23,613 bases of DNA from Sulfurovum sp. (GTDB lineage Bacteria > Campylobacterota > Campylobacteria > Campylobacterales > Sulfurovaceae), in the NCBI GenBank assembly GCA_016744875.1, contig JADGDL010000033.1:1-23613 (forward strand), written 5' to 3'. A program made the translations under genes and the position numbers. The notes under the pieces were generated by a model. The model was given only the letters and a program-made list of their open reading frames with translations. It ran no database searches and was not told where the DNA came from. Within the stretch, counting starts at the first letter, position 1. Every line of letters starts with the position of its first letter. Shown here piece after piece: positions 1-6,231 of this stretch.

Positions 1-1
1 G

Positions 2-313
2 GTCTATAATGTAAATGAAGATGTCAATGAAGGTGTTATCATGGGGTTGGCACGTCATAAACTTCTTTATGGTAAAAGGTTTTGTCCTTGTTTTATGGTA
101 GAACCGGACCCTCAAAAAGAAGGAAAATTTAAAAGTACAGATGACAGAATATGTCCATGTAAACCAGCTATGGAAAAAGAGATACCCCAGTCAGGTGTGT
201 GTCACTGTCAGATATTTTGTACACCTGAATATAAAGATGCACAAGTGAAAGAATTGGAAGCAAAAGCAAAAGCTAAAAAAGAATTGGCAGAAGTCAAAGC
301 GTCTGAATCCTGA
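2..313 (+). CDS. Ferredoxin:thioredoxin reductase-like catalytic (beta) subunit, 5'-partial
   Basis: The visible part carries the ordered CPC ... CPC ... CHC signature of the FTR catalytic chain: CPC, about 20 residues later CPCKP, then VCHCQIFC. In that family these cysteines hold a [4Fe-4S] cluster beside the redox-active disulfide that reduces thioredoxin with ferredoxin electrons. The frame stays open to base 2 and reads a family-like N-terminal stretch (NEDVNEGVI before the first Met), so the ATG at 41 is internal and the true start lies left of the window. The C-terminal tail is Ala/Lys/Glu-rich and probably disordered. No variable (alpha) chain is visible, as is usual for non-photosynthetic FTR-like proteins. 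The natural electron donor and the target thioredoxin are unknown. A sulfur-handling role alongside the next gene, a rhodanese, is only inferred. Confidence 0.82.
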   Translation, partial: VYNVNEDVNEGVIMGLARHKLLYGKRFCPCFMVEPDPQKEGKFKSTDDRICPCKPAMEKEIPQSGVCHCQIFCTPEYKDAQVKELEAKAKAKKELAEVKASES

Positions 314-324
314 TATATAAGATA

Positions 325-362
325 AAAGCAAGTTATAATAATTATTTACTATAATACGCCAA
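325..362 (+). promoter_or_regulatory. Predicted promoter of the rhodanese-dapE-histidine kinase gene run
   Basis: A perfect TATAAT lies at 350-355 in the only sizeable gap before the rhodanese gene, giving an expected start near 362 and a leader of about 25 bases. No clear -35 hexamer is visible, which is normal for Campylobacterota housekeeping promoters. The element sits between the arms of a 9-base inverted repeat (319-327 and 364-372). The leader contains the AGGAG ribosome site at 374-378. Confidence 0.5.
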
Positions 363-386
363 ATTTTATCTTTAGGAGATAATTAT

Positions 387-731
387 ATGCAAACACTATT
401 AGAAAAAAACGATGTGAATTCAGCAGAACTTGAGTCACTGCTTCAGGCAAGAACAGAAGGGAAAGCTGATTTTGTATTGGTTGATGTAAGAGAAGATATG
501 GAGTTCAACATGGGACACATTAAAGGTGTGGACATGCTTAAACCTACTTCGGACTTTCAACAATGGGCACAGGAACTTTTTAATGCTACAAAAGAGAAGA
601 CAGTGGTATTGACCTGTCGTACAGGTAGCAGAAGTGCACAAGTTCAGAATGTATTTAGACAAAATGGACATACAGGTATGATCAATCACTTTGGCGGAAT
701 CGTAACATATCGTGGCGAAATAGAAAAATAG
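387..731 (+). CDS. Single-domain rhodanese-like sulfurtransferase
   Basis: This 114-residue protein is one rhodanese domain. It has the N-terminal LVDVRED strand-loop near residues 31-37, the GHIKG segment at 43-47 and the active-site loop CRTGSR at 77-82, with Cys77 as the predicted persulfide carrier. There is no signal peptide, so it should be cytoplasmic. AGGAG at 374-378 supports the ATG at 387. The stop codon directly abuts the ATG of the next gene, so the two are co-transcribed and probably translationally coupled. The family moves sulfane sulfur between thiols, fitting a sulfur-metabolising host, but the specific donor and acceptor cannot be told. Confidence 0.9.
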   Translation: MQTLLEKNDVNSAELESLLQARTEGKADFVLVDVREDMEFNMGHIKGVDMLKPTSDFQQWAQELFNATKEKTVVLTCRTGSRSAQVQNVFRQNGHTGMINHFGGIVTYRGEIEK

Positions 732-1274
732 ATGTCAAAAATTCTTTATCTCCACGGTTTTGGCTCATGTGGAGAGGGAAATAAATCTTCAGAACTTAAA
801 AAATATTTTGGTGAAAACAATGTTCTTTCACCAGATCTCCTCCCTTCACCTTTAGATGCTATAGGGATGATAGAAGGACTACTAAAGTCTGAAAATATCA
901 ACTTGATCATAGGCTCATCACTGGGTGGGTTTTATGCAACATATCTTGCTGAGAAATATCAGATGAGAGCAGTATTGCTTAACCCTTCAACACAACCTTG
1001 GGAAACACTGGCACCTTATGTAGGATGGCAAAAACGCTTTTGTGATGAGGAGGTTTTTGAATTTAAAACTGTTTATCTTAATCAGTTGCAAACTTTGGAA
1101 GTGATGCCAGAAAATGGAAACTACCTTGTTCTTTTGCAAAGCGAAGATGAAGTCTTAGATTATACTAAAGCACAATCACTCTATAATAAGCACAAAGTTA
1201 TCGTTGAGTATGGCGGTAATCACCGTTTTGAAAATATACATGACTATATGTCAATGATAGAAAATTTTATATAA
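732..1274 (+). CDS. yqiA: YqiA-type alpha/beta-hydrolase (esterase, UPF0227)
   Basis: The 180-residue protein matches the E. coli YqiA pattern over its whole length. It begins with ILYLHGFGS and has the nucleophile elbow GSSLGG with Ser63. The DEVLDY segment carries the acid Asp139, and the GGNHRF segment the catalytic His164. The family hydrolyses short acyl esters, including palmitoyl-CoA and p-nitrophenyl esters in E. coli; the physiological substrate is unclear. There is no signal peptide or membrane segment. The ATG follows the rhodanese stop with no gap. Confidence is high for family, low for substrate. Confidence 0.88.
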   Translation: MSKILYLHGFGSCGEGNKSSELKKYFGENNVLSPDLLPSPLDAIGMIEGLLKSENINLIIGSSLGGFYATYLAEKYQMRAVLLNPSTQPWETLAPYVGWQKRFCDEEVFEFKTVYLNQLQTLEVMPENGNYLVLLQSEDEVLDYTKAQSLYNKHKVIVEYGGNHRFENIHDYMSMIENFI

Positions 1275-1288
1275 AAGAGATATTGGGT

Positions 1289-2386
1289 ATGAATGTAGTT
1301 GATCTGCTGTTAAAATTATTAAGTTTTGAATCGATAACCCCTGATGATGTGGGTTCATTAAAATTCATAGAAGAGTATCTTGACGGATATGAAGCTACCT
1401 ATGTCAATAAAGAGGGTGTGAAAAACCTTTTTTTATCTAAGAAGTTTGGAGAGGGACCACATCTTTGTTTTGCAGGACATGTCGATGTTGTGCCTGCCGG
1501 AGATGGTTGGGATACCAATCCTTTTGTTCCTGTTATTAAAGAAGGTAACATTTATGCACGTGGCACGCAAGATATGAAGTCAGGTGTAGCGGCTTTTGTG
1601 CAAACGTGTAAAGAAGTAGAAAGATTTGATGGTACACTTTCTGTACTGCTTACTTCAGATGAAGAGGGTGAGGCAAAATATGGTACGGTTATCATGCTGG
1701 AATACCTTAAAGAACAAGGAAAATTACCAGATTATTGTCTGGTAGCAGAACCAACCTGTGAGACAAAGTTTGGAGATGCTATTAAAATAGGAAGACGTGG
1801 GTCTATCAACGGTTATTTGACAGTAAATGGTAAACAGGGGCATGCAGCATACCCTGAAAAAGCCATCAACCCTGTACATCAAATAGCGTCCATTATGGAG
1901 AAGATCGCAGGGGTCAACCTGGATAATGGGGATGATGACTTCGCACCCAGTCAAATGGTTATTACCGATATACGCGGAGGAATGCAAGTTACTAATGTGA
2001 CACCAGGTTCACTCAAACTGATGTTTAATGTACGTAACTCCACTAAGACCACACAAAAAGAAGTTAGACTTCATATAGACAAATGTTTTAACGGTCTTGA
2101 CTACACTTTAGAGTTAACACAGGGGTCATACCCTTTTGTGACCAACCGAAGTTCCAAGATCGTTAAAAAACTCTCTTCAAGTATCAAAAGTATGACAGAA
2201 CTAGATACAAAGTTATCTACCGCCGGTGGTACAAGTGATGCACGTTTTATGGGTGCATTTGGTATCGATGTAGTTGAGTTTGGAGTAATAAATGATACAA
2301 TACATGCACCAAACGAAAGAACATCTATAAAAGAAGTAGAAGGTCTTCATGCTGTGCTTAAAGACTTGGTCAAAAATTTTAACTAA
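1289..2386 (+). CDS. dapE: Succinyl-diaminopimelate desuccinylase (M20 metallopeptidase fold)
   Basis: DapE removes succinate from N-succinyl-LL-diaminopimelate in the lysine and peptidoglycan precursor pathway, using two zinc ions. The M20 signature is complete: GHVDVVPAGD (His64, Asp66), ARGTQDMKSG (Asp95), SDEEGEAKYGT (catalytic Glu125 and Glu126), VAEPT (Glu154) and a C-terminal HAPNER histidine. At 365 residues it is the normal length. I chose ATG 1289 rather than the in-frame TTG at 1283, because AGAGA at about 1276-1280 is 8 bases from the ATG but only 2 from the TTG. It is cytoplasmic and sits in a tight gene run with yqiA and the thioredoxin-like genes. The GGTSDARF segment near residue 312 is typical of DapE rather than ArgE. 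Confidence 0.93.
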   Translation: MNVVDLLLKLLSFESITPDDVGSLKFIEEYLDGYEATYVNKEGVKNLFLSKKFGEGPHLCFAGHVDVVPAGDGWDTNPFVPVIKEGNIYARGTQDMKSGVAAFVQTCKEVERFDGTLSVLLTSDEEGEAKYGTVIMLEYLKEQGKLPDYCLVAEPTCETKFGDAIKIGRRGSINGYLTVNGKQGHAAYPEKAINPVHQIASIMEKIAGVNLDNGDDDFAPSQMVITDIRGGMQVTNVTPGSLKLMFNVRNSTKTTQKEVRLHIDKCFNGLDYTLELTQGSYPFVTNRSSKIVKKLSSSIKSMTELDTKLSTAGGTSDARFMGAFGIDVVEFGVINDTIHAPNERTSIKEVEGLHAVLKDLVKNFN

Positions 2387-2395
2387 AGGATCAAC

Positions 2396-2785
2396 ATGCA
2401 TAAAATAATACTGGGAATTCTTCTCTTATCAAGTACAGTGTTTTCTCTGGAATGGGTAAAAGATATAGATACTGCTTTTACTTTGGCTAAAAAAGAGCAT
2501 AAAAATGTGATGGTATTTGTCGAGGGTGAAAACTGTCGATGGTGTAAAAAGATGAAAGGCCGCACACTTTCAGATGAGAGTGTAGAGAAGAGACTTGAAA
2601 AATTTGTTGTTGTTAAGGTTATGAGAGAAGATCCTAAGTCTATGGCAGTTTTACCAGATATAAAAGGTGTACCAACGACCTTTTTCATGAATGAGAATAA
2701 AAAAGTGCTTGAATCAGCTATAGGGTACTGGAATGTTGAGGACTTTATCGCTTATATTAATGATGTTGAGAAAATGTCAAAATAA
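2396..2785 (+). CDS. Exported thioredoxin-fold protein, copy 1 (CRWC)
   Basis: This 129-residue protein has an N-terminal hydrophobic signal peptide (about residues 3-17), then a compact thioredoxin fold. The redox motif is CRWC (Cys47, Cys50) after a FVEGEN strand, and the cis-proline is in GVPTTFF (Pro93). The xCxWC core and the DIDTAFTLAKKE segment before it resemble the thioredoxin_7/SoxW-like group of periplasmic thiol reductases. AGGA in the 9-base gap after dapE is the ribosome site. It is a paralogue of the next gene. Its role could be reduction of periplasmic protein disulfides or of c-type cytochrome or sulfur-enzyme thiols. No membrane electron donor of DsbD/CcdA type is in the window, so the partner is unknown. 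Confidence 0.82.
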   Translation: MHKIILGILLLSSTVFSLEWVKDIDTAFTLAKKEHKNVMVFVEGENCRWCKKMKGRTLSDESVEKRLEKFVVVKVMREDPKSMAVLPDIKGVPTTFFMNENKKVLESAIGYWNVEDFIAYINDVEKMSK

Positions 2786-2788
2786 TCT

Positions 2789-3274
2789 ATGCAATATATC
2801 GTCTATCTGATCCTGGGTCTTTCCTTTTTAACATTTGCCAACAGTGCAGATAAGAAAGAATTGGGTGTTACTCCCTTTATATCACTTGTGCAAGACGAAA
2901 GTAAGAAGCAAGAAGACACGATTACAATGATAGCAGGTTTACCATGGCACTCCGATATTGATACGGCATTTGCAATTGCATCGAAAGAAAACAGGAATGT
3001 CATCATTATGGTAGGTGAGGATTATTGTAAATGGTGTACAAAGATGAAAGACGATACATTTACGGATACTCGCATCAAAACCAAACTTGAACATTACACA
3101 CTGGTATCTGTTAAACGGTCAGATAAATCTGCGATCAGACATGTACCCAGTTTTGATGGTACTATTCCAAGCCTATTTTTTATGAACTTCGATAGAGAAA
3201 TGATTGAATCGGTAGTTGGCTATTTTGTTGCAGATGATCTCTTGTCATATATTGATGAGATAGAAGAACTTTAG
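2789..3274 (+). CDS. Exported thioredoxin-fold protein, copy 2 (CKWC)
   Basis: This is a tandem paralogue of the preceding gene, three bases downstream. The 161-residue product has a signal peptide (about residues 3-19, likely cut after ANSA) and a linker of about 30 residues absent from copy 1. Then follows the same arrangement: DIDTAFAIASKEN, the motif CKWC (Cys80, Cys83), and the cis-proline in GTIPSLFF (Pro127). The shared GY (VGYF / IGYW) and C-terminal YI-D-E helix support a duplication. Expected location is the periplasm. The longer spacer may let the domain reach a membrane or protein partner. A precise function cannot be assigned. Confidence 0.8.
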   Translation: MQYIVYLILGLSFLTFANSADKKELGVTPFISLVQDESKKQEDTITMIAGLPWHSDIDTAFAIASKENRNVIIMVGEDYCKWCTKMKDDTFTDTRIKTKLEHYTLVSVKRSDKSAIRHVPSFDGTIPSLFFMNFDREMIESVVGYFVADDLLSYIDEIEEL

Positions 3275-3284
3275 GGTGTAGCAG

Positions 3285-4304
3285 ATGTATAATCGTCCAC
3301 ATTTTTCAGAGTATGTACTGTCAAGGCTCGTGACAATAGCTGTTGTTATATTTATCTTATCTGCTTTATTCATACGGGTTTTTATAGATAACAATGAGGT
3401 TTCATGGTATGCGATTACATTGATCGGATTGGCATTTATCCTTTTTGTCTATGTTATTCATCGTGCTGCAAAGAGTATGGAAAGAGAACTGACCACGATC
3501 AATCAACATATGAAAAACTTCGATCAAGTAGATAAGATCGATTATAAAGCACGGTATTTTACACAAGAGTTTGAAGATATCAACCAAAATCTTATAAAAG
3601 TACTGAAAAGTTCTAAAAAACGTGAAGATGTTAAACAGCGATACAATGCAAAACTAAAACTTAAAAACCGTCAACGAGGGGACATGATCTCAGCGATCGC
3701 ACATGAATTTCGTAATCCTATTGCTTCCATCATGGGTTATGCACAAACTTTGGATGAGGATAAAGAGATACCTGCAGCACTTCAGGAAAAATTTTTACAT
3801 AAGATCTACAATAATGGTACAAAAATAGAAGCATTACTGAGTCGTTTGGTATTATGGAATAAATTTGAAAGTGGTGAAGCAACTTTGCATCCTGTTAAAT
3901 TTGATATTTATACGTTAGTTTTGGAAGTGAAAGCTTCACTTCATGAAAAATATCCACAAAGAGAGATCATTACAGAAGGTGAAAGTTATGTGATAGAAGC
4001 AGACCGTACTCTTTTGGAAATAGTCTTAAAAAATCTTATGGAAAATGCACTTAAGTATTCTAAAGATGAGATAAAAGTAGATGTATCTGAAGGAAAAATA
4101 GCTGTGACTGATAAGGGTTTAGGTATTTCCTCTACAGATATATCAAAAGTGACTAAAAAATTCTATCGTTCGGGTACGCACACCTGGGATAATTCCATGG
4201 GACTGGGACTCTCCATAGTTAAAAGTATACTCGCTTTACATGGGAGTACTCTTGAGATTGAGAGTCAAAAAGATGAAGGTTCTACATTTTCATTTACGAT
4301 TTAA
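3285..4304 (+). CDS. Membrane sensor histidine kinase (orphan)
   Basis: A 339-residue HisKA/HATPase_c kinase. Two membrane helices (about 12-34 and 41-59) are joined by a loop of only about seven residues, so there is no periplasmic sensor domain. A cytoplasmic linker follows, with a charged, possibly coiled-coil stretch (about 95-130). The H-box IAHEFRNPIASIMGY carries phospho-acceptor His140. The N-box LMENALKYS carries Asn254; G1 is DKGLG at 276-280 and G2 is GLGLSIVKS at 306-314. No response regulator is adjacent. The only regulator in the window (19149-20030) lacks the receiver Asp, so it is not an obvious partner. The gene ends the run that starts with the rhodanese. The signal is unknown; the membrane itself or a partner protein is plausible. 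Confidence 0.9.
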   Translation: MYNRPHFSEYVLSRLVTIAVVIFILSALFIRVFIDNNEVSWYAITLIGLAFILFVYVIHRAAKSMERELTTINQHMKNFDQVDKIDYKARYFTQEFEDINQNLIKVLKSSKKREDVKQRYNAKLKLKNRQRGDMISAIAHEFRNPIASIMGYAQTLDEDKEIPAALQEKFLHKIYNNGTKIEALLSRLVLWNKFESGEATLHPVKFDIYTLVLEVKASLHEKYPQREIITEGESYVIEADRTLLEIVLKNLMENALKYSKDEIKVDVSEGKIAVTDKGLGISSTDISKVTKKFYRSGTHTWDNSMGLGLSIVKSILALHGSTLEIESQKDEGSTFSFTI

Positions 4305-4514
4305 GTGATAAAGATGATCAGTTTTTTTTATCAAAATGAAAGGTTTAGTTTTTCATTTCGAAACATGTTGCTAAAATGTTACCTATTCTTTCTCTAAATA
4401 AACACATCTTAACCCAAACTTTTATAAGCTTATTCTATGCGTTTACTCTAAAAAATATAAATTTTTTTATGAGTGCTTATAAAATATAAGTTTAAGCTAA
4501 TTCAAGGAGGAAAT
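4305..4514 (+). promoter_or_regulatory. Promoter and regulatory region of the molybdoenzyme operon
   Basis: This is the largest intergenic gap in the window and is very AT-rich. A likely -10 is TATAAAAT at 4479-4486, preceded by a T-run (4462-4468) as in Campylobacterota promoters. That puts the start near 4492, a short distance before the ribosome site. Symmetric elements visible here are ATAAGCTTAT (4424-4433), CTTATA-AAA-TATAAG (4476-4490, covering the -10) and AACATGTT (4362-4369). There is also an AAATGAAA/TTTCATTT stem (4334-4341 with 4351-4358) just after the kinase gene. The palindrome over the -10 could be a repressor site, but AT-rich DNA gives such symmetry by chance. No FNR-type TTGAT-N4-ATCAA site is seen. 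Confidence 0.4.
4504..4510 (+). promoter_or_regulatory. Strong ribosome binding site deciding the ferredoxin-subunit start
   Basis: AAGGAGG ends four bases before ATG 4515. It sits inside the longer reading frame that opens with GTG at 4473, so it sets the start at 4515. The extra N-terminal residues of the longer frame do not resemble the family, whereas MKLGFLVDLNLCMGC is a typical N-terminus. Confidence 0.8.
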
Positions 4515-5270
4515 ATGAAACTAGGTTTCTTAGTTGACCTTAACCTATGTATGGGTTGTAAAGGTTGTGAGATTGCTTGTAAAGTGGAAAATGAAGTACC
4601 ACTTAGCTCTTGGCGTCTACGTGTAAAATACATTGATCTTGGAACATTCCCAGATACAAGAAGATCTTTTACACCATTACGTTGTAATCACTGTGAAAAT
4701 GCACCGTGTGAACGTATCTGTCCAGTATCTGCGTTACACTATTTGGAAAATGGTATTGTAAATGTCGATTCTGCAAGATGTATCGGTTGTGCAGGTTGTA
4801 TGATGGCTTGTCCTTATGGAGCGATCTATATGGACCCTGAAACAAATACAGCGGATAAATGTACATACTGTGCACACAGAATTGAAAGTAGTTTGATGCC
4901 AGCATGTGTTGTTGCTTGTCCTGTTGAAGCAAATATCTTTGGTGATCTTGATGATGACCATAGTAATATTTCACTTTACATTATGGAACATAAAGGTGCT
5001 GTACAAGTACGTAAGCCTGAAAAGCATACAAGTCCTACACATTTCTATGTAGGTGGTGGTAATCAAACACTAAACCCACTTGCACATCAGAGACTTGAAG
5101 GATACAACCTTTTCAACAATATTACCCATTTAGAATCAGTAGGTGATAAAAACCACGGAATTCTTGATAGATTTTTAGCACCATTTACAGGTCACCCTGA
5201 ACTGGATAATAATAGTCTTTTAGAATCAGCAACATCTGCTGAGTCACATGAACAAGAGGGAGGTCACTAA
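4515..5270 (+). CDS. Four-cluster [4Fe-4S] electron-transfer subunit of a PSR/PHS-type molybdoenzyme (PsrB-like)
   Basis: This 251-residue subunit would relay electrons between the membrane quinone subunit and the molybdenum subunit. Sixteen cysteines form four ferredoxin-type sets: C12/C15/C18/C22, C57/C60/C65/C69, C89/C92/C95/C99 and C116/C119/C131/C135, the standard PsrB/DmsB/NrfC layout. No signal peptide is present, as usual for subunits carried across the membrane with a Tat-exported partner. After residue 150 comes a tail of about 100 residues with no cysteine (HYF/GGGNQ, Asn/His/Glu-rich), longer than in PsrB. The stop is followed after one base by the ATG of the membrane subunit. The start is fixed by the AAGGAGG ribosome site. 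Confidence 0.92.
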   Translation: MKLGFLVDLNLCMGCKGCEIACKVENEVPLSSWRLRVKYIDLGTFPDTRRSFTPLRCNHCENAPCERICPVSALHYLENGIVNVDSARCIGCAGCMMACPYGAIYMDPETNTADKCTYCAHRIESSLMPACVVACPVEANIFGDLDDDHSNISLYIMEHKGAVQVRKPEKHTSPTHFYVGGGNQTLNPLAHQRLEGYNLFNNITHLESVGDKNHGILDRFLAPFTGHPELDNNSLLESATSAESHEQEGGH

Positions 5271-5271
5271 G

Positions 5272-6222
5272 ATGGTAGAAAGTACAATTCAAGCTACACA
5301 GGCTGTAGTAACACTTGATGCCCCTATCCAAGGGATTGTTTGGGGTAGTATTATTACTGTAAACATGTGGGCAAAAAGTATCGGTACAGGTGTTCTTTTT
5401 GTAGCCGCTTACTTATGGTTTAGACATAATAAAGAAGATATGCCAAATATGAGATGGCTCATGCCGATCATATCATTTGTAGCACTTAATGTATTCTTGT
5501 TCTTTACACTGATCGACTTGCATCAGCCGTACAGAATGATCAATATCTTCTTACATCCACACTGGACATCATCTATTACAGTTGGTGCATGGTTAGCATC
5601 GATTTTTCTAGGATTAATGACAGCAATGATGGCCATTGGTGTAGCAGATGCCTTCCCATCATTAGGTGGTAAAAAATGTAAGATCACAAACATTGCCAGA
5701 AAAAATTCTGGTTTTTATGAAAAGATCATGCCATTTATGCTTTTCTTAGCGCTTCCAGTAACAATGTATACAGCGATCATCATGGCACAATCAAGTGCTA
5801 GAGAATTATGGCAGGCACCAACAGAAGTTATGCAGATGATGTGGGCAGCACTTATGGCTGGATCTGCAGCACTTATCTTTATCTCCGGTTCATGGAGTAA
5901 AGAGGCTAGAAAAGACCTTGCTCTTATTCTTTCTGTTGCTGTATTCTTCTCGTTTGCAATGTATATGGGTGAGTATTTCTTCTCATTCAAGTCATCTGAA
6001 GCAGAAGCAACATTGGCATATGTACACTCTGGTGGTGCATATAACATTCAATTCTGGCTTGGAATGACTTTAGGATTCATCGCACCATTCTTCTTAGCAA
6101 TGTCTGCTATGAAAGATGACAACAAAACGCTGCTTAGACTAGCAGCACTTTTAGCATTGATAGGGCTGGCTCTTGCAAAAGATGTATGGCTTAAGATCCC
6201 ACAATTGCTACCGTTGAGTTAA
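5272..6222 (+). CDS. NrfD/PsrC-like membrane quinone-interacting subunit
   Basis: The 316-residue protein is almost entirely hydrophobic helices. I count eight likely segments, near residues 22-50, 62-82, 102-126, 150-172, 186-206, 214-236, 258-280 and 286-303, matching the eight-helix NrfD/PsrC family. These subunits anchor the complex and exchange electrons with menaquinone or ubiquinone. ATG 5272 is preferred over an in-frame ATG at 5248, because GAGGGAGG at 5256-5263 precedes it and the upstream eight residues lie inside the ferredoxin gene. The first 20 residues are polar and non-helical. The stop overlaps the ribosome site of the next gene, indicating one transcript. No cytochrome-type His pairs are evident, as expected for a haem-free PsrC type. 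Confidence 0.88.
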   Translation: MVESTIQATQAVVTLDAPIQGIVWGSIITVNMWAKSIGTGVLFVAAYLWFRHNKEDMPNMRWLMPIISFVALNVFLFFTLIDLHQPYRMINIFLHPHWTSSITVGAWLASIFLGLMTAMMAIGVADAFPSLGGKKCKITNIARKNSGFYEKIMPFMLFLALPVTMYTAIIMAQSSARELWQAPTEVMQMMWAALMAGSAALIFISGSWSKEARKDLALILSVAVFFSFAMYMGEYFFSFKSSEAEATLAYVHSGGAYNIQFWLGMTLGFIAPFFLAMSAMKDDNKTLLRLAALLALIGLALAKDVWLKIPQLLPLS

Positions 6223-6231
6223 GGAGTATTT

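Noticed and set aside
41..313. ATG at 41 as the start of the FTR-like gene
   Set aside because: The frame is open to the left edge and the residues before this Met fit the family, so the gene begins outside the window.
4306..4333. Terminator of the histidine kinase gene (TGATAAA/TTTATCA)
   Set aside because: The T-run lies inside the loop and the stem is AT-only, so it is too weak to call.
4365..4380. HP1021-box-like sequences (TGTTGCT, TGTTACC)
   Set aside because: Each misses one position of the short degenerate consensus as I recall it; chance matches are expected in this AT-rich DNA.
4473..4514. GTG at 4473 as the start of the ferredoxin subunit
   Set aside because: A strong AAGGAGG precedes ATG 4515, the extra 14 residues look like AT-rich promoter DNA, and the family N-terminus begins at 4515.
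4305..4514. FNR-type or sigma-54 site upstream of the molybdoenzyme operon
   Set aside because: No TTGAT-N4-ATCAA and no GG-N10-GC spacing are present.
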